This document shows, piece by piece, positions 7,187-14,117 of a stretch of DNA of 15,787 bases. A program made the translations under genes and the position numbers. Source of the stretch: Bacteroidota bacterium (GTDB taxonomy: Bacteria > Bacteroidota > Bacteroidia > Cytophagales > Cyclobacteriaceae); contig JAPUIM010000407.1 in the NCBI GenBank assembly GCA_027297025.1, positions 1 through 15,787 of the forward strand. The letters are read 5' to 3'. Each line of letters opens with the position of its first letter. The stretch's first letter is position 1. A model generated the notes under the pieces. It did no database searches and was not told where the DNA came from. It saw nothing but the letters and a program-made list of their open reading frames with translations.

Positions 7187-8518
7187 ATGGCTGAATTTAG
7201 CAGACCACAATCGGAAGAGGCATTTGAGAAAAACTTCGCTCAGATTAAGCCATTAATGAATGAAACCCAGGCGTATTATGAAAGTTCACGGTGTTTATTT
7301 TGCTATGAGGCGCCTTGTGTAAATGCTTGCCCTACCGGCATTGATATCCCTCTATTCATTAGACAGATTAATACAGGGAATGCTTTGGGAGCCGCCAAAA
7401 CAATTTATGATGCCAATTATTTTGGTAATGCTTGCGGAAAAGTTTGCCCTACGGAGGTACTGTGTGAGGGCGCTTGCGTTTACATTCATCAAGATGTAAA
7501 AGCCATAGAGATCGGTCGGTTGCAGAGCTTTGCCACCACCAAGGCCATTGTTGATCACGAACAATTATTTACTCCGGGAGCAGACAATGGAAAAAAAGTA
7601 GCAGTGATTGGGGCAGGACCCGCTGGGATTTCGTGCGCCTGTGAGTTGAGGTTAAAAGGTTATGTGGTGGATATCTATGAGGCCAAGGAAAAACCTTCGG
7701 GTTTGACCATCTATGGTGTGGCGCCCTATAAAATTCGCAATGAAGAAGTTTTAACTGAAGTTGACTATTTGAAGCGGCAACTTGGATTTCATATTAATTA
7801 CAACCACCCCATAGATTCCAAGGAAATAGTCGAACAATTGGAAGAAGATTATGGGGCTATCTTTTTGGGAATTGGTCTTGGAGAAACCAATAATATTGAA
7901 CTTCCCGGAGAAGATCTGGAGAATTGTTTAGGGGCAGTGGAATACATAGAGGCACTGAGAATGCGCCATCATGAGGTGGGATTTGGGAATAAGGTAGTGG
8001 TATTAGGCGCCGGTAATACTGCCATGGATGCCGCTTCCGAATCTGCCAGGATGGGTGCTGAAAAGGTGGTGCTCGCTTATAGGAGATCCAAGGAACAGAT
8101 GCGTGCCTACGAGTTTGAATATGACCTGGCTAAAAGTGTGGGAGTAAAGGGATTATTCAACGTGTCACCAATTGAAATTGTAGGTGATGGTAAGGTAGAG
8201 GGGGTAAAATTTATTAGAACCAAAAATGAGAATGGAAAGTTAACCACAGTGCCAAATAGTGAATTTTTGGAGCCCTGCGATATGGTAATACGGGCAACTG
8301 GCCAATCAAAATTAGTAGAGTTTTTATCGAATATTCAAGGATTGGAGTTGGACAATCTGGATAGAATAAAGGTAAACTACAAAAATTACCAGACTACAAA
8401 TGCTCAATATTTTGCCGGCGGCGATGCAGTTAATGGAGGGGTGGAAGTAGTAAACGCAGTGGCGGAAGGCAAAATTGCTGCTCTTGGAATTGACAAATTT
8501 TTGATGTCAAATGAATGA
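7187..8518 (+). CDS. preT: Dihydropyrimidine dehydrogenase, NAD(P)H-oxidising FAD/Fe-S subunit PreT
   Basis: A 443-aa subunit that takes electrons from NAD(P)H via FAD and passes them through Fe-S clusters to PreA for reduction of uracil or thymine. The N-terminal cluster domain has Cys36, Cys39, Cys44, Cys48, then Cys87, Cys93, Cys97 and Gln113. These match the ligands recalled for mammalian DPD (79, 82, 87, 91, 130, 136, 140 and Gln156) with a constant offset of 43, including the unusual Gln ligand. The FAD Rossmann motif VAVIGAGPAGIS starts near residue 137 and the NAD(P)H motif VVVLGAGNTAMD near 270; a GDAVNGG FAD segment lies near the C-terminus. AGGAAA at about 7171 is a plausible ribosome site for the ATG at 7187. 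The stop overlaps the start of a 41-codon ORF. GltD-like proteins share the fold, but context settles the identity. Confidence 0.93.
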   Translation: MAEFSRPQSEEAFEKNFAQIKPLMNETQAYYESSRCLFCYEAPCVNACPTGIDIPLFIRQINTGNALGAAKTIYDANYFGNACGKVCPTEVLCEGACVYIHQDVKAIEIGRLQSFATTKAIVDHEQLFTPGADNGKKVAVIGAGPAGISCACELRLKGYVVDIYEAKEKPSGLTIYGVAPYKIRNEEVLTEVDYLKRQLGFHINYNHPIDSKEIVEQLEEDYGAIFLGIGLGETNNIELPGEDLENCLGAVEYIEALRMRHHEVGFGNKVVVLGAGNTAMDAASESARMGAEKVVLAYRRSKEQMRAYEFEYDLAKSVGVKGLFNVSPIEIVGDGKVEGVKFIRTKNENGKLTTVPNSEFLEPCDMVIRATGQSKLVEFLSNIQGLELDNLDRIKVNYKNYQTTNAQYFAGGDAVNGGVEVVNAVAEGKIAALGIDKFLMSNE

Positions 8519-8640
8519 GGACCAAGTTAGTATCTTCCACTAATGATGAGTTAACCTTCCTGATGGCCGAAAATCAGGAACTAATTAAAATTATTGCCAA
8601 ATCTGTGGTTAGCACCAAGAAAAATAAGCTGAAAAACTAA
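8515..8640 (+). CDS. Small 41-aa ORF between preT and preA, unknown function
   Basis: An ATG at 8515 overlaps the preT stop as ATGA and opens a 41-codon frame that ends with TAA at 8638. The predicted peptide begins MRTKLVSSTNDELTFL, has an amphipathic-looking middle (MAENQELIKIIAKSVV) and a Lys-rich tail (about six Lys and one Asn-rich end). I recognise no family. Points in favour of a real gene: the stop-start overlap typical of translational coupling, position inside an operon, and 61 bp of ordinary spacing before preA. Points against: short length and no known preT-preA partner of this kind. A shorter form from the ATG at 8563 (25 aa) is possible. It could be a small helical accessory peptide or non-functional read-on sequence. 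Confidence 0.45.
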   Translation: MRTKLVSSTNDELTFLMAENQELIKIIAKSVVSTKKNKLKN

Positions 8641-8669
8641 ATGGCAATAAATTTTTAGTGTTACATAAT

Positions 8670-8695
8670 CCATTTGACATTAAACCATTTGACAT
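8670..8695. repeat. Tandem 11-bp direct repeat before preA
   Basis: CCATTTGACAT occurs at 8670-8680 and at 8685-8695, exact copies with a 15-bp period, ending 6 bp before the preA ATG at 8702. ACATAAT also appears at both flanks (8663-8669 and 8692-8698). The copies contain TTGACA, but the start codon is too close for a normal promoter to use the second copy. This could be a local duplication or a site affecting preA translation or transcription. Confidence 0.5.
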
Positions 8696-8701
8696 AATAT
8701 T

Positions 8702-10033
8702 ATGGCTGATTTATCAATAAATTTCGCTGGTATTAAAGCTCCCAACCCATTTTGGCTGGCTTCGGCACCACCTACTAATTCAGGATATCAGGTTATGAAG
8801 GCTTTTGACCAAGGTTGGGGAGGTGCAGTCTGGAAGACGCTCGGTGTTCCGGTAGTAAATGTTTCTAGTCGTTATGGTGGTATGAACTACCGTGAAAGCC
8901 GTATGGTGGGTTTTAATAACATTGAGCTTATCACTGACCGGCCGTTGAAGGACAATTTAAAGGAGATTGAAGAAGTGAAAAAGCATTTTCCGGACCATGC
9001 CGTTATTGCTTCATTGATGGTTGAGTCTCGAGAGGAGTGGCATCAAATTATAAGGGACTGTGAAAATGCAGGAGCCGATGGATTAGAGCTCAACTTTGGC
9101 TGCCCTCATGGTATGTGTGAGCGAGGAATGGGATCTGCGGTAGGGCAGGAGCCTGAGGTACTTAAAACAATTGTTTCCTGGGTAAAAGAAGTGGCACAAA
9201 CACCGGTTATTGTAAAGTTAACTCCCAATATCACCGACGTTACCGAACCTGCGGTAGCAGCAAAAGAGGGTAATGGAGATGCCATTTCTTTGATCAATAC
9301 CATTCAAAGCCTAATGGGAGTTGACCTTGATAATTTTGTATGTTATCCTAATGTTGATGGGGCAAGCACCAACGGTGGGTATTGCGGCCCGGCGGTGAAG
9401 CCTATTGCGCTAAATATGATCAAGAGTTGTGCCCAACACCCGGATGTTAATTTACCTATTTCCGGAATAGGTGGAATCGAAAACTGGAGGGATGCTGTGG
9501 AGCATATTTTATTGGGAGCTGGTTGCGTGCAAGTATGTACAGCAGTCATGCACTATGGGTTTGGCATTATCAGAGAGATGATACCCGGAATTGATAGGTA
9601 TATGGATGAAAAAGGATTTAAAACCATTGACGAAATGGTGGGGAAAGCATTGCCAAATACCAAGACTTGGGAAAATCTTAACCTTAAATACAAGGTAGTA
9701 GCAGATATCAACGAAGATAAATGCATCCAATGCCAATTATGTTATATCGCTTGTGAGGATGGGGCGCATCAGGCCATTGGGCTACCCGATGAGGACTCCA
9801 GAGTCCCTTATATAATCGAAGAAAACTGTGTAGGCTGTAATTTATGTGCTATCGTTTGTCCGGTGGAGGGATGTATCACCATGGAGCGAAAAGATGATGG
9901 ATCTCAATCCATTACCTGGAAAGAACGAACAGCAAAAGGAGACATACCTACCACCTTCAATGATCCGCTGGCAGGAGGTATCGGACATTGGATACCCGAA
10001 CCAATCGAAGCTTTAAAAAAGGGTAAGAAATGA
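8702..10033 (+). CDS. preA: Dihydropyrimidine dehydrogenase, FMN/Fe-S catalytic subunit PreA
   Basis: A 443-aa catalytic subunit that reduces uracil or thymine to the 5,6-dihydro form with electrons from PreT. Residues 1 to about 310 are the FMN TIM barrel, related to class 1 dihydroorotate dehydrogenase. The active-site loop LNFGCPHGM carries Cys134 and His136, matching Cys671 and His673 of mammalian DPD; the Ser670 position is Gly133 here. The C-terminal part holds two [4Fe-4S] motifs: Cys341, 344, 347, 351 and Cys376, 379, 382, 386 (the latter followed by Pro). PreT plus PreA equals the split bacterial form of mammalian DPD. It is the last gene of the block, 61 bp after the small ORF and followed by a terminator-like hairpin. 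Confidence 0.94.
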   Translation: MADLSINFAGIKAPNPFWLASAPPTNSGYQVMKAFDQGWGGAVWKTLGVPVVNVSSRYGGMNYRESRMVGFNNIELITDRPLKDNLKEIEEVKKHFPDHAVIASLMVESREEWHQIIRDCENAGADGLELNFGCPHGMCERGMGSAVGQEPEVLKTIVSWVKEVAQTPVIVKLTPNITDVTEPAVAAKEGNGDAISLINTIQSLMGVDLDNFVCYPNVDGASTNGGYCGPAVKPIALNMIKSCAQHPDVNLPISGIGGIENWRDAVEHILLGAGCVQVCTAVMHYGFGIIREMIPGIDRYMDEKGFKTIDEMVGKALPNTKTWENLNLKYKVVADINEDKCIQCQLCYIACEDGAHQAIGLPDEDSRVPYIIEENCVGCNLCAIVCPVEGCITMERKDDGSQSITWKERTAKGDIPTTFNDPLAGGIGHWIPEPIEALKKGKK

Positions 10034-10081
10034 TTTCTGGATCAAAATTAATTTTCAAGAGTGCTCCCAAGTAAACATCCC

Positions 10082-10101
10082 CCAAAGTTACCTTTGGTTT
10101 T
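10082..10101 (+). terminator. Probable intrinsic terminator of the pyrimidine operon
   Basis: CCAAAG, a four-base loop TTAC, and CTTTGG form a perfect 6-bp stem followed by TTTT, 48 bp after the preA stop. The stem is short and only moderately GC rich, so it may be a weak terminator. Read on the other strand it has no T tract, which fits termination of the + strand operon only. The rest of the 10034-10154 convergent gap shows nothing else recognised. Confidence 0.6.
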
Positions 10102-10154
10102 ACAAACCAGCGAATTGGTGAGCCATTGCAATATTTAGGAACAGGAACCTTTAA

Positions 10155-11000
10155 TTACAATTCCCTGATCTTAATATTTCTAAACCAGGCATCATCTCCA
10201 TGGTCCTGAAGTCCGAAATAGCCCGTCTTGGCTACATTGGCCCAGTCTTCATTAAGTCCCGGGAATTTACTTCCAGCCACCAATTCCTCCCATTCCGGCG
10301 TCCACAAATGGTACTCGACAACCGTTTCACCGTTTTGTTTATGTTCAACCGTGCCTTTGTAGACGATAATTTCTACAGCATTCCACTCTCCTACCGGCTT
10401 GGCATTTTGGGGCTTCGCAGGAATAAGGTCATATAAAGAACCGGCTTGACGATTCCCATCTTTTCCCTTCATGGCATCCGGATGTTTATTATTTTAAAGA
10501 ACCTGCATCTCAGGGGCTGTTTTCCATATAAAATCCAAATCAGGTGTTTCTTGGCCTAGATAAAATATTCCGGAATTACCGCCTTCTGAGATTTTCCACT
10601 CCAACTTTACATGGAAGTTGGAAAATGTTTGATCATAAAGAATATCTCCGCCGTCTTCGGCACCGGCTTCTCCTCTGCCCGACCCCTGCATATGTAAAGT
10701 TCCGTCAACTACTTCCCAGGCTACTGGAAAATGTTCCTTTCCATATCCCCTCCAACCATTGGAAGTTTCACCATCGAATAGAAGTTTCCAACCATCTTCC
10801 TGTTCTTGTTGTGTCAAGGCATTGAGTAACGTTTCAGGCTCAGATACCATTGGTTCTTCTTGATCAGTGGCAGCTTCTTCTACTTTGGCTTCTTTTTGAC
10901 CTCCGCAGGAAGCGACTAAGATCATTAAAGATAAAAAGACAAAAAGCTGTGAGATATTTTGGCTCAAAATCGTACAAATTGTTTTTAGAATTGAGTTCAT
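10155..11000 (-). pseudogene. DUF1080 (3-keto-disaccharide hydrolase family) lipoprotein, interrupted by an in-frame stop
   Basis: Read from 11000 downwards, the frame starts with a lipoprotein signal (hydrophobic LFVFLSLMILVASC, lipobox Cys32), then an acidic linker, then a DUF1080 domain (WKLLFDGETSNGW..., GTLHMQGSG, EGGNSGIFYLG, ending FRNIKIREL). A TAA at 10494-10496 stops translation after ...APEMQVL. The same frame then continues for 112 more codons with clear family sequence (NNKHPDA, GEWNAVEIIV, YFGLQDHG), so there is no frameshift. Homologues normally read VLDN or similar here; a GAA-to-TAA change would be one substitution. The family is linked to hydrolysis of 3-keto-glycosides, expected here at a membrane in the envelope. 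Translation would make a 168-aa lipoprotein lacking the C-terminal third or more. Follows the Gfo/Idh gene by 35 bp, probably one transcript. Could be a real pseudogene, a strain variant or a sequence error. Confidence 0.8.
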
Positions 11001-11035
11001 TATTTTAAATGTTTTGGTAAGGTTCTATAATGATA

Positions 11036-12529
11036 TTACAGTGACCAGCCTTCCCGGTATGAGGGTTTTATGTATCCCTCAGCAGCGGGTTTGGCTTTAA
11101 CTGTTGCATATTTAGTATCAAATCTCGGGTCTCCGTCAATGACTGTGAATTTGTCAGAGGTTACTACCTTGATTTCATCCTCATCTGAGATATTGGTAAT
11201 CTTCATATTCTCTCCATCCCACATCAACTTACGTTTCAGATCCTGAAGGCGAATAGCCAGATTCCCCATCACCACCATTTCATTAAGAGGACCTGCATAG
11301 TCAAAATTAGAGCTGGGTTGAACCCGTTTTTTGGCTTTCTCTTTGCATGCTCTAACCCAATCCATTTCATGTCCACCGGTCATGGCATTTTCAATCCTCC
11401 GCAAGCTGGGTTCAGGTCTATTGTATTCCTTATCCAGTTCTTCTGGCAGCAACCTCGGCTTTAGCGCATAAGTATCACACATCAGTTTTCCTTTGGTACC
11501 AACAAATAAACAGCCTCCTCCGGAATCGCCCATCATTAGTCCCGGACCAAGCTCAGAGGGTCTCTTGGGCAGTAAACCACCATCATACCAGGAAACTTTA
11601 ACCGCCGGCATGGCTACTTTGGGTAGGCTCTTTCGTGCTGGAAACTCAAGATGAACAACAGAGGCCTGGGGAGCGCTTTCTGTATTCAATTGGGTTGAAC
11701 TTCCTTCCATGGCAATTGCATACTTCAACTTGAGAGCCTTAAATATCGGGTCAAGGATGTGGCATCCCATATCACCTAAAGCTCCGGTTCCATAATCCCA
11801 CCAGGCCCTCCAGTTCCAGGGATGGTAAACTTCATGATAGGGGCGTGCCGGTGCAGGGCCCAGAAACAGATCCCAATCCAGTGTGTCGGGGATTTCCATG
11901 GTTCCGGCGGGTCGCTCCAGACCTTGCGGCCAGATCGGACGGTTGGTCCAGGCGTGAACTTCCGCTATTTCACCAATAGCACCGTCCCAGATCCACTCAC
12001 AGATCTGCCTTATTCCTTCAGCTGAATTGCCCTGGTTCCCCATTTGAGTACAAACACCGGTTTCCTCAGCCAGCTGGGTCAAAAGTCGGGATTCGTACAC
12101 GGTACGGGTCAGGGGTTTTTGGGCATACACATGCTTTCCTGCCTTCATGGCATCCCGGGTTACCACATAGTGTGTATGATCCGGGGTACCTATCATAACC
12201 CCTTCAATGTCTTTTTCCTTGTCCAACATCTCCCTGTAGTCTTTATACTTTTTAGCATTTGGGTATTCTAGAAAGGTTTTTCCCGCGTATTTCCAATCGA
12301 CATCACATAAAGCAATGATATTTTGGGTATTCATGTTTCGCAGGTTGTTAGCGCCAATACCTCCTATCCCAACTCCAGCAATGTTCATTTGGTCGCTCGG
12401 GGCCACATAACCCACTCCTCCCAGCACGTGACGTGGAACTACAGTAATACCTGCAGCTGTTAAGGCGGTTCCCCTTATGAAGGTCCTACGGGAAATGCCG
12501 GTTTGTTCATTCTTTTTGCTTTTATTCAT
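11036..12529 (-). CDS. Tat-exported Gfo/Idh/MocA-family oxidoreductase
   Basis: A 497-aa NAD(P)-dependent sugar dehydrogenase-type protein. The N-terminus has a twin-arginine signal, SRRTFIRG with Arg14-Arg15, followed by a hydrophobic stretch, predicting export of the folded, cofactor-loaded enzyme or membrane anchoring. The Rossmann motif GVGIGGIGANNL starts at about residue 52; QKPLTR with Lys138 replaces the usual EKP; GDMGCHILD supplies the C-terminal-domain Asp/His typical of the fold. The large C-terminal part is of the type common in Bacteroidota and Planctomycetota. The substrate cannot be read from sequence. Its neighbours (DUF1080 lipoprotein 35 bp downstream, MFS permease upstream, second Gfo/Idh and TIM-barrel gene across the divergent gap) fit oxidation at C3 of a sugar or glycoside, which is inference. 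Confidence 0.88.
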   Translation of the reverse strand: MNKSKKNEQTGISRRTFIRGTALTAAGITVVPRHVLGGVGYVAPSDQMNIAGVGIGGIGANNLRNMNTQNIIALCDVDWKYAGKTFLEYPNAKKYKDYREMLDKEKDIEGVMIGTPDHTHYVVTRDAMKAGKHVYAQKPLTRTVYESRLLTQLAEETGVCTQMGNQGNSAEGIRQICEWIWDGAIGEIAEVHAWTNRPIWPQGLERPAGTMEIPDTLDWDLFLGPAPARPYHEVYHPWNWRAWWDYGTGALGDMGCHILDPIFKALKLKYAIAMEGSSTQLNTESAPQASVVHLEFPARKSLPKVAMPAVKVSWYDGGLLPKRPSELGPGLMMGDSGGGCLFVGTKGKLMCDTYALKPRLLPEELDKEYNRPEPSLRRIENAMTGGHEMDWVRACKEKAKKRVQPSSNFDYAGPLNEMVVMGNLAIRLQDLKRKLMWDGENMKITNISDEDEIKVVTSDKFTVIDGDPRFDTKYATVKAKPAAEGYIKPSYREGWSL

Positions 12530-12664
12530 AACTAAGGAATTTTTTGAAATATGTGAATCAACTGGAAAATAATACAGTTATCTCTTATCAATGTTCTAAT
12601 TTACAAATCACCTTTTAGTCAATAGAACTTTGAAATTAAGAATTTTAAATTTCTATTCAAATCC

Positions 12665-12706
12665 AAAAGAAGCGATTATACCTAGTATGTTGTTCAAACC
12701 CGCTTC
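12665..12706 (-). terminator. Weak candidate hairpin after the MFS gene
   Basis: On the - strand GAAGCG and CGCTTC pair across a 26-nt loop and are followed by TTTT, starting 10 bp after the MFS stop. The long loop makes it a poor intrinsic terminator; it could instead be chance. The rest of the 186-bp gap to the oxidoreductase gene is AT-rich with no clear promoter consensus. Confidence 0.25.
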
Positions 12707-12715
12707 AGGTTCCAT

Positions 12716-13945
12716 TTACTCCTCAATCGTTGCACCTTCTTTCCGAGTGGACACCTTATCATTAAATGTAAAATAAAAGAATACCGCAACCAGTAAAGCG
12801 AATGTACCAGGGATCCACCAAATTGTGGTCCAATCCTTTAAACCATCCACGGTGAAAACATCGACTATGTTGCCAGCCAGTACGGAACCCAAACCCATTC
12901 CCACCCCATAAGTTACCAGGGTGATAAATCCTTGTGCACTGGCACGGATGTCCTCCCCAGCTTTTTTATCAACATAGATCTGACCCGTAACAAAAAAGAA
13001 GTCATAACATACTCCATGAAGTAAAATTCCCAAATAAAGCATCCAAACCATTCCTCCAACATCACCCATGGCAAACAGGGCATACCTTAAAACCCAAGCT
13101 AACATTCCTACCAGAAGCATTTTCTTTATCCCTAACCGTACAAAGAAAAAGGGCATGAGTACCATAAATAACACTTCCGACATCTGTCCCATCGATTGCT
13201 TTGCAGCTACTCCGGACATGCCGATTTCATTAAGGTAAAGATTTGTAAAACTGAAGTAAAATGCCAGAGGGACTGATATCAAAAGAGAGCTCACCATGAC
13301 AGCTGCAAAGGATTTGTTTTTCATTAATTTAAGCGCCTTTAATCCCAGGATATCTCCAAATGTCACATCTTCTCCAGTATTCTTTGGTGGGGTTTTAGGG
13401 AGGGAAAAAGAATACAGCCCCAAAATAACTGAGGCAATAGCTGCCATTTTAAGCGGTACATTACTTTGTTCAACATTGGCGAAAATAGGACCTAATATAA
13501 AACTAATGCTTAACCCGGCAACGATCCAACCGATTGTACCCCAAACCCTTATTTTGGGGAATGTTTTCCCCGGGTTGTCCATCTGTTGAAATGAAATATT
13601 GTTGACTAATGCTAACGTGGGCATGAAACAAACATTGTAAAGCAAAAGGACCCCTATAAGGGTTGTAGTTTCAGTGATTCCGGTAGCGAAATACATTATT
13701 ACGGCCCCCGTAAGATGAAGCACTCCCATCACTTTTTCAGAGGAGAAATAACGGTCAGCGATCATACCAATGAAAAAAGGAGAGATTACAGCGGCAATGT
13801 TATTCATCAAGTAGGTGTAGCCAATATCAGTTCCTGAAAAACCAATATTTCCTAGATACGAACCGATAGTGACGAACCAGGCTCCCCAAATAAAAAATTC
13901 CAAAAACATCATGATACTTAGGCGGCCGTATGTTGATCCCTTCAC
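12716..13945 (-). CDS. NupG-type nucleoside:H+ symporter-family MFS permease
   Basis: A 409-aa inner-membrane protein with about 12 hydrophobic helices. The opening RLSIMMFLEFFIWGAWFVTIGSYL and the PFFIGMIADRYFSSEKV loop are characteristic of the nucleoside:H+ symporter family (NupG/XapB). The start is a GTG at 13945 preceded by GGAAAG about 5 nt upstream, and it keeps the residues before the first helix that family members have; the next in-frame ATG (residue 12) would cut into that region. In Bacteroidota, members of this family are often found in sugar loci beside Gfo/Idh and TIM-barrel genes, so the substrate may be a sugar derivative and not a nucleoside. It heads the minus-strand set and has a recognisable promoter with an overlapping inverted repeat. 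Confidence 0.82.
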   Translation of the reverse strand: MKGSTYGRLSIMMFLEFFIWGAWFVTIGSYLGNIGFSGTDIGYTYLMNNIAAVISPFFIGMIADRYFSSEKVMGVLHLTGAVIMYFATGITETTTLIGVLLLYNVCFMPTLALVNNISFQQMDNPGKTFPKIRVWGTIGWIVAGLSISFILGPIFANVEQSNVPLKMAAIASVILGLYSFSLPKTPPKNTGEDVTFGDILGLKALKLMKNKSFAAVMVSSLLISVPLAFYFSFTNLYLNEIGMSGVAAKQSMGQMSEVLFMVLMPFFFVRLGIKKMLLVGMLAWVLRYALFAMGDVGGMVWMLYLGILLHGVCYDFFFVTGQIYVDKKAGEDIRASAQGFITLVTYGVGMGLGSVLAGNIVDVFTVDGLKDWTTIWWIPGTFALLVAVFFYFTFNDKVSTRKEGATIEE

Positions 13946-13997
13946 GTACTTTCCAGTTTGTTGCCGGTATTAATATGATACAATAATTCGAAAAGCA

Positions 13998-14027
13998 CAA
14001 ATGAAAATCTCCTGCAATTGATTGCAA
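13998..14027 (-). promoter_or_regulatory. Predicted Bacteroidota-type promoter of the MFS gene
   Basis: On the - strand TTG (14025-14027) is followed after exactly 19 nt by TTCATTTG (13998-14005), a 7-of-8 match to the Bacteroidota housekeeping -7 element TAnnTTTG at the standard spacing. Transcription would start near 13990, giving a leader of about 45 nt before the GTG at 13945. Confidence 0.55.
14013..14026. promoter_or_regulatory. Candidate repressor operator (inverted repeat)
   Basis: TGCAAT-TG-ATTGCA is a perfect inverted repeat with 6-bp arms. It lies between, and partly overlaps, the -33 and -7 elements of the predicted MFS promoter, where a bound protein would block RNA polymerase. 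The form resembles LacI-family half sites (TGnAA-type arms), a family that often controls sugar loci. No regulator gene is in the window. It may also affect the divergent oxidoreductase gene. Confidence 0.5.
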
Positions 14028-14117
14028 CATTTGGATTAATTCATTATTAAAATATCAATATTATTGCTAATATTCATTTGCGTAGCAGTATAAGGATTTT
14101 CATAAACGTTCAAGGAA

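Noticed and set aside
8511..8543. ATG at 8511 as start of an ORF after preT
   Set aside because: This frame stops after 10 codons; the frame from 8515 is the one that stays open.
8674..8700. TTGACA with TAATAT as a promoter for preA
   Set aside because: Spacing is 15 bp and the -10-like element touches the start codon, so no leader would remain; sigma-70 type consensus is also not the norm for Bacteroidota.
10133..10154. Terminator for the minus-strand DUF1080 gene in the convergent gap
   Set aside because: No stem with a following T tract on the minus strand was found there; the hairpin at 10082-10101 has its T tract only in the + direction.
12632..12653. Inverted repeat GAAATT/AATTTC between the MFS and oxidoreductase genes
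   Set aside because: Short, purely AT-rich arms in AT-rich intergenic DNA; expected by chance.
14073..14080. TTCATTTG as the -7 element for the + strand oxidoreductase gene
   Set aside because: It matches 7 of 8 bases, but no TTG is found about 19-22 nt upstream, unlike the minus-strand promoter in the same gap.
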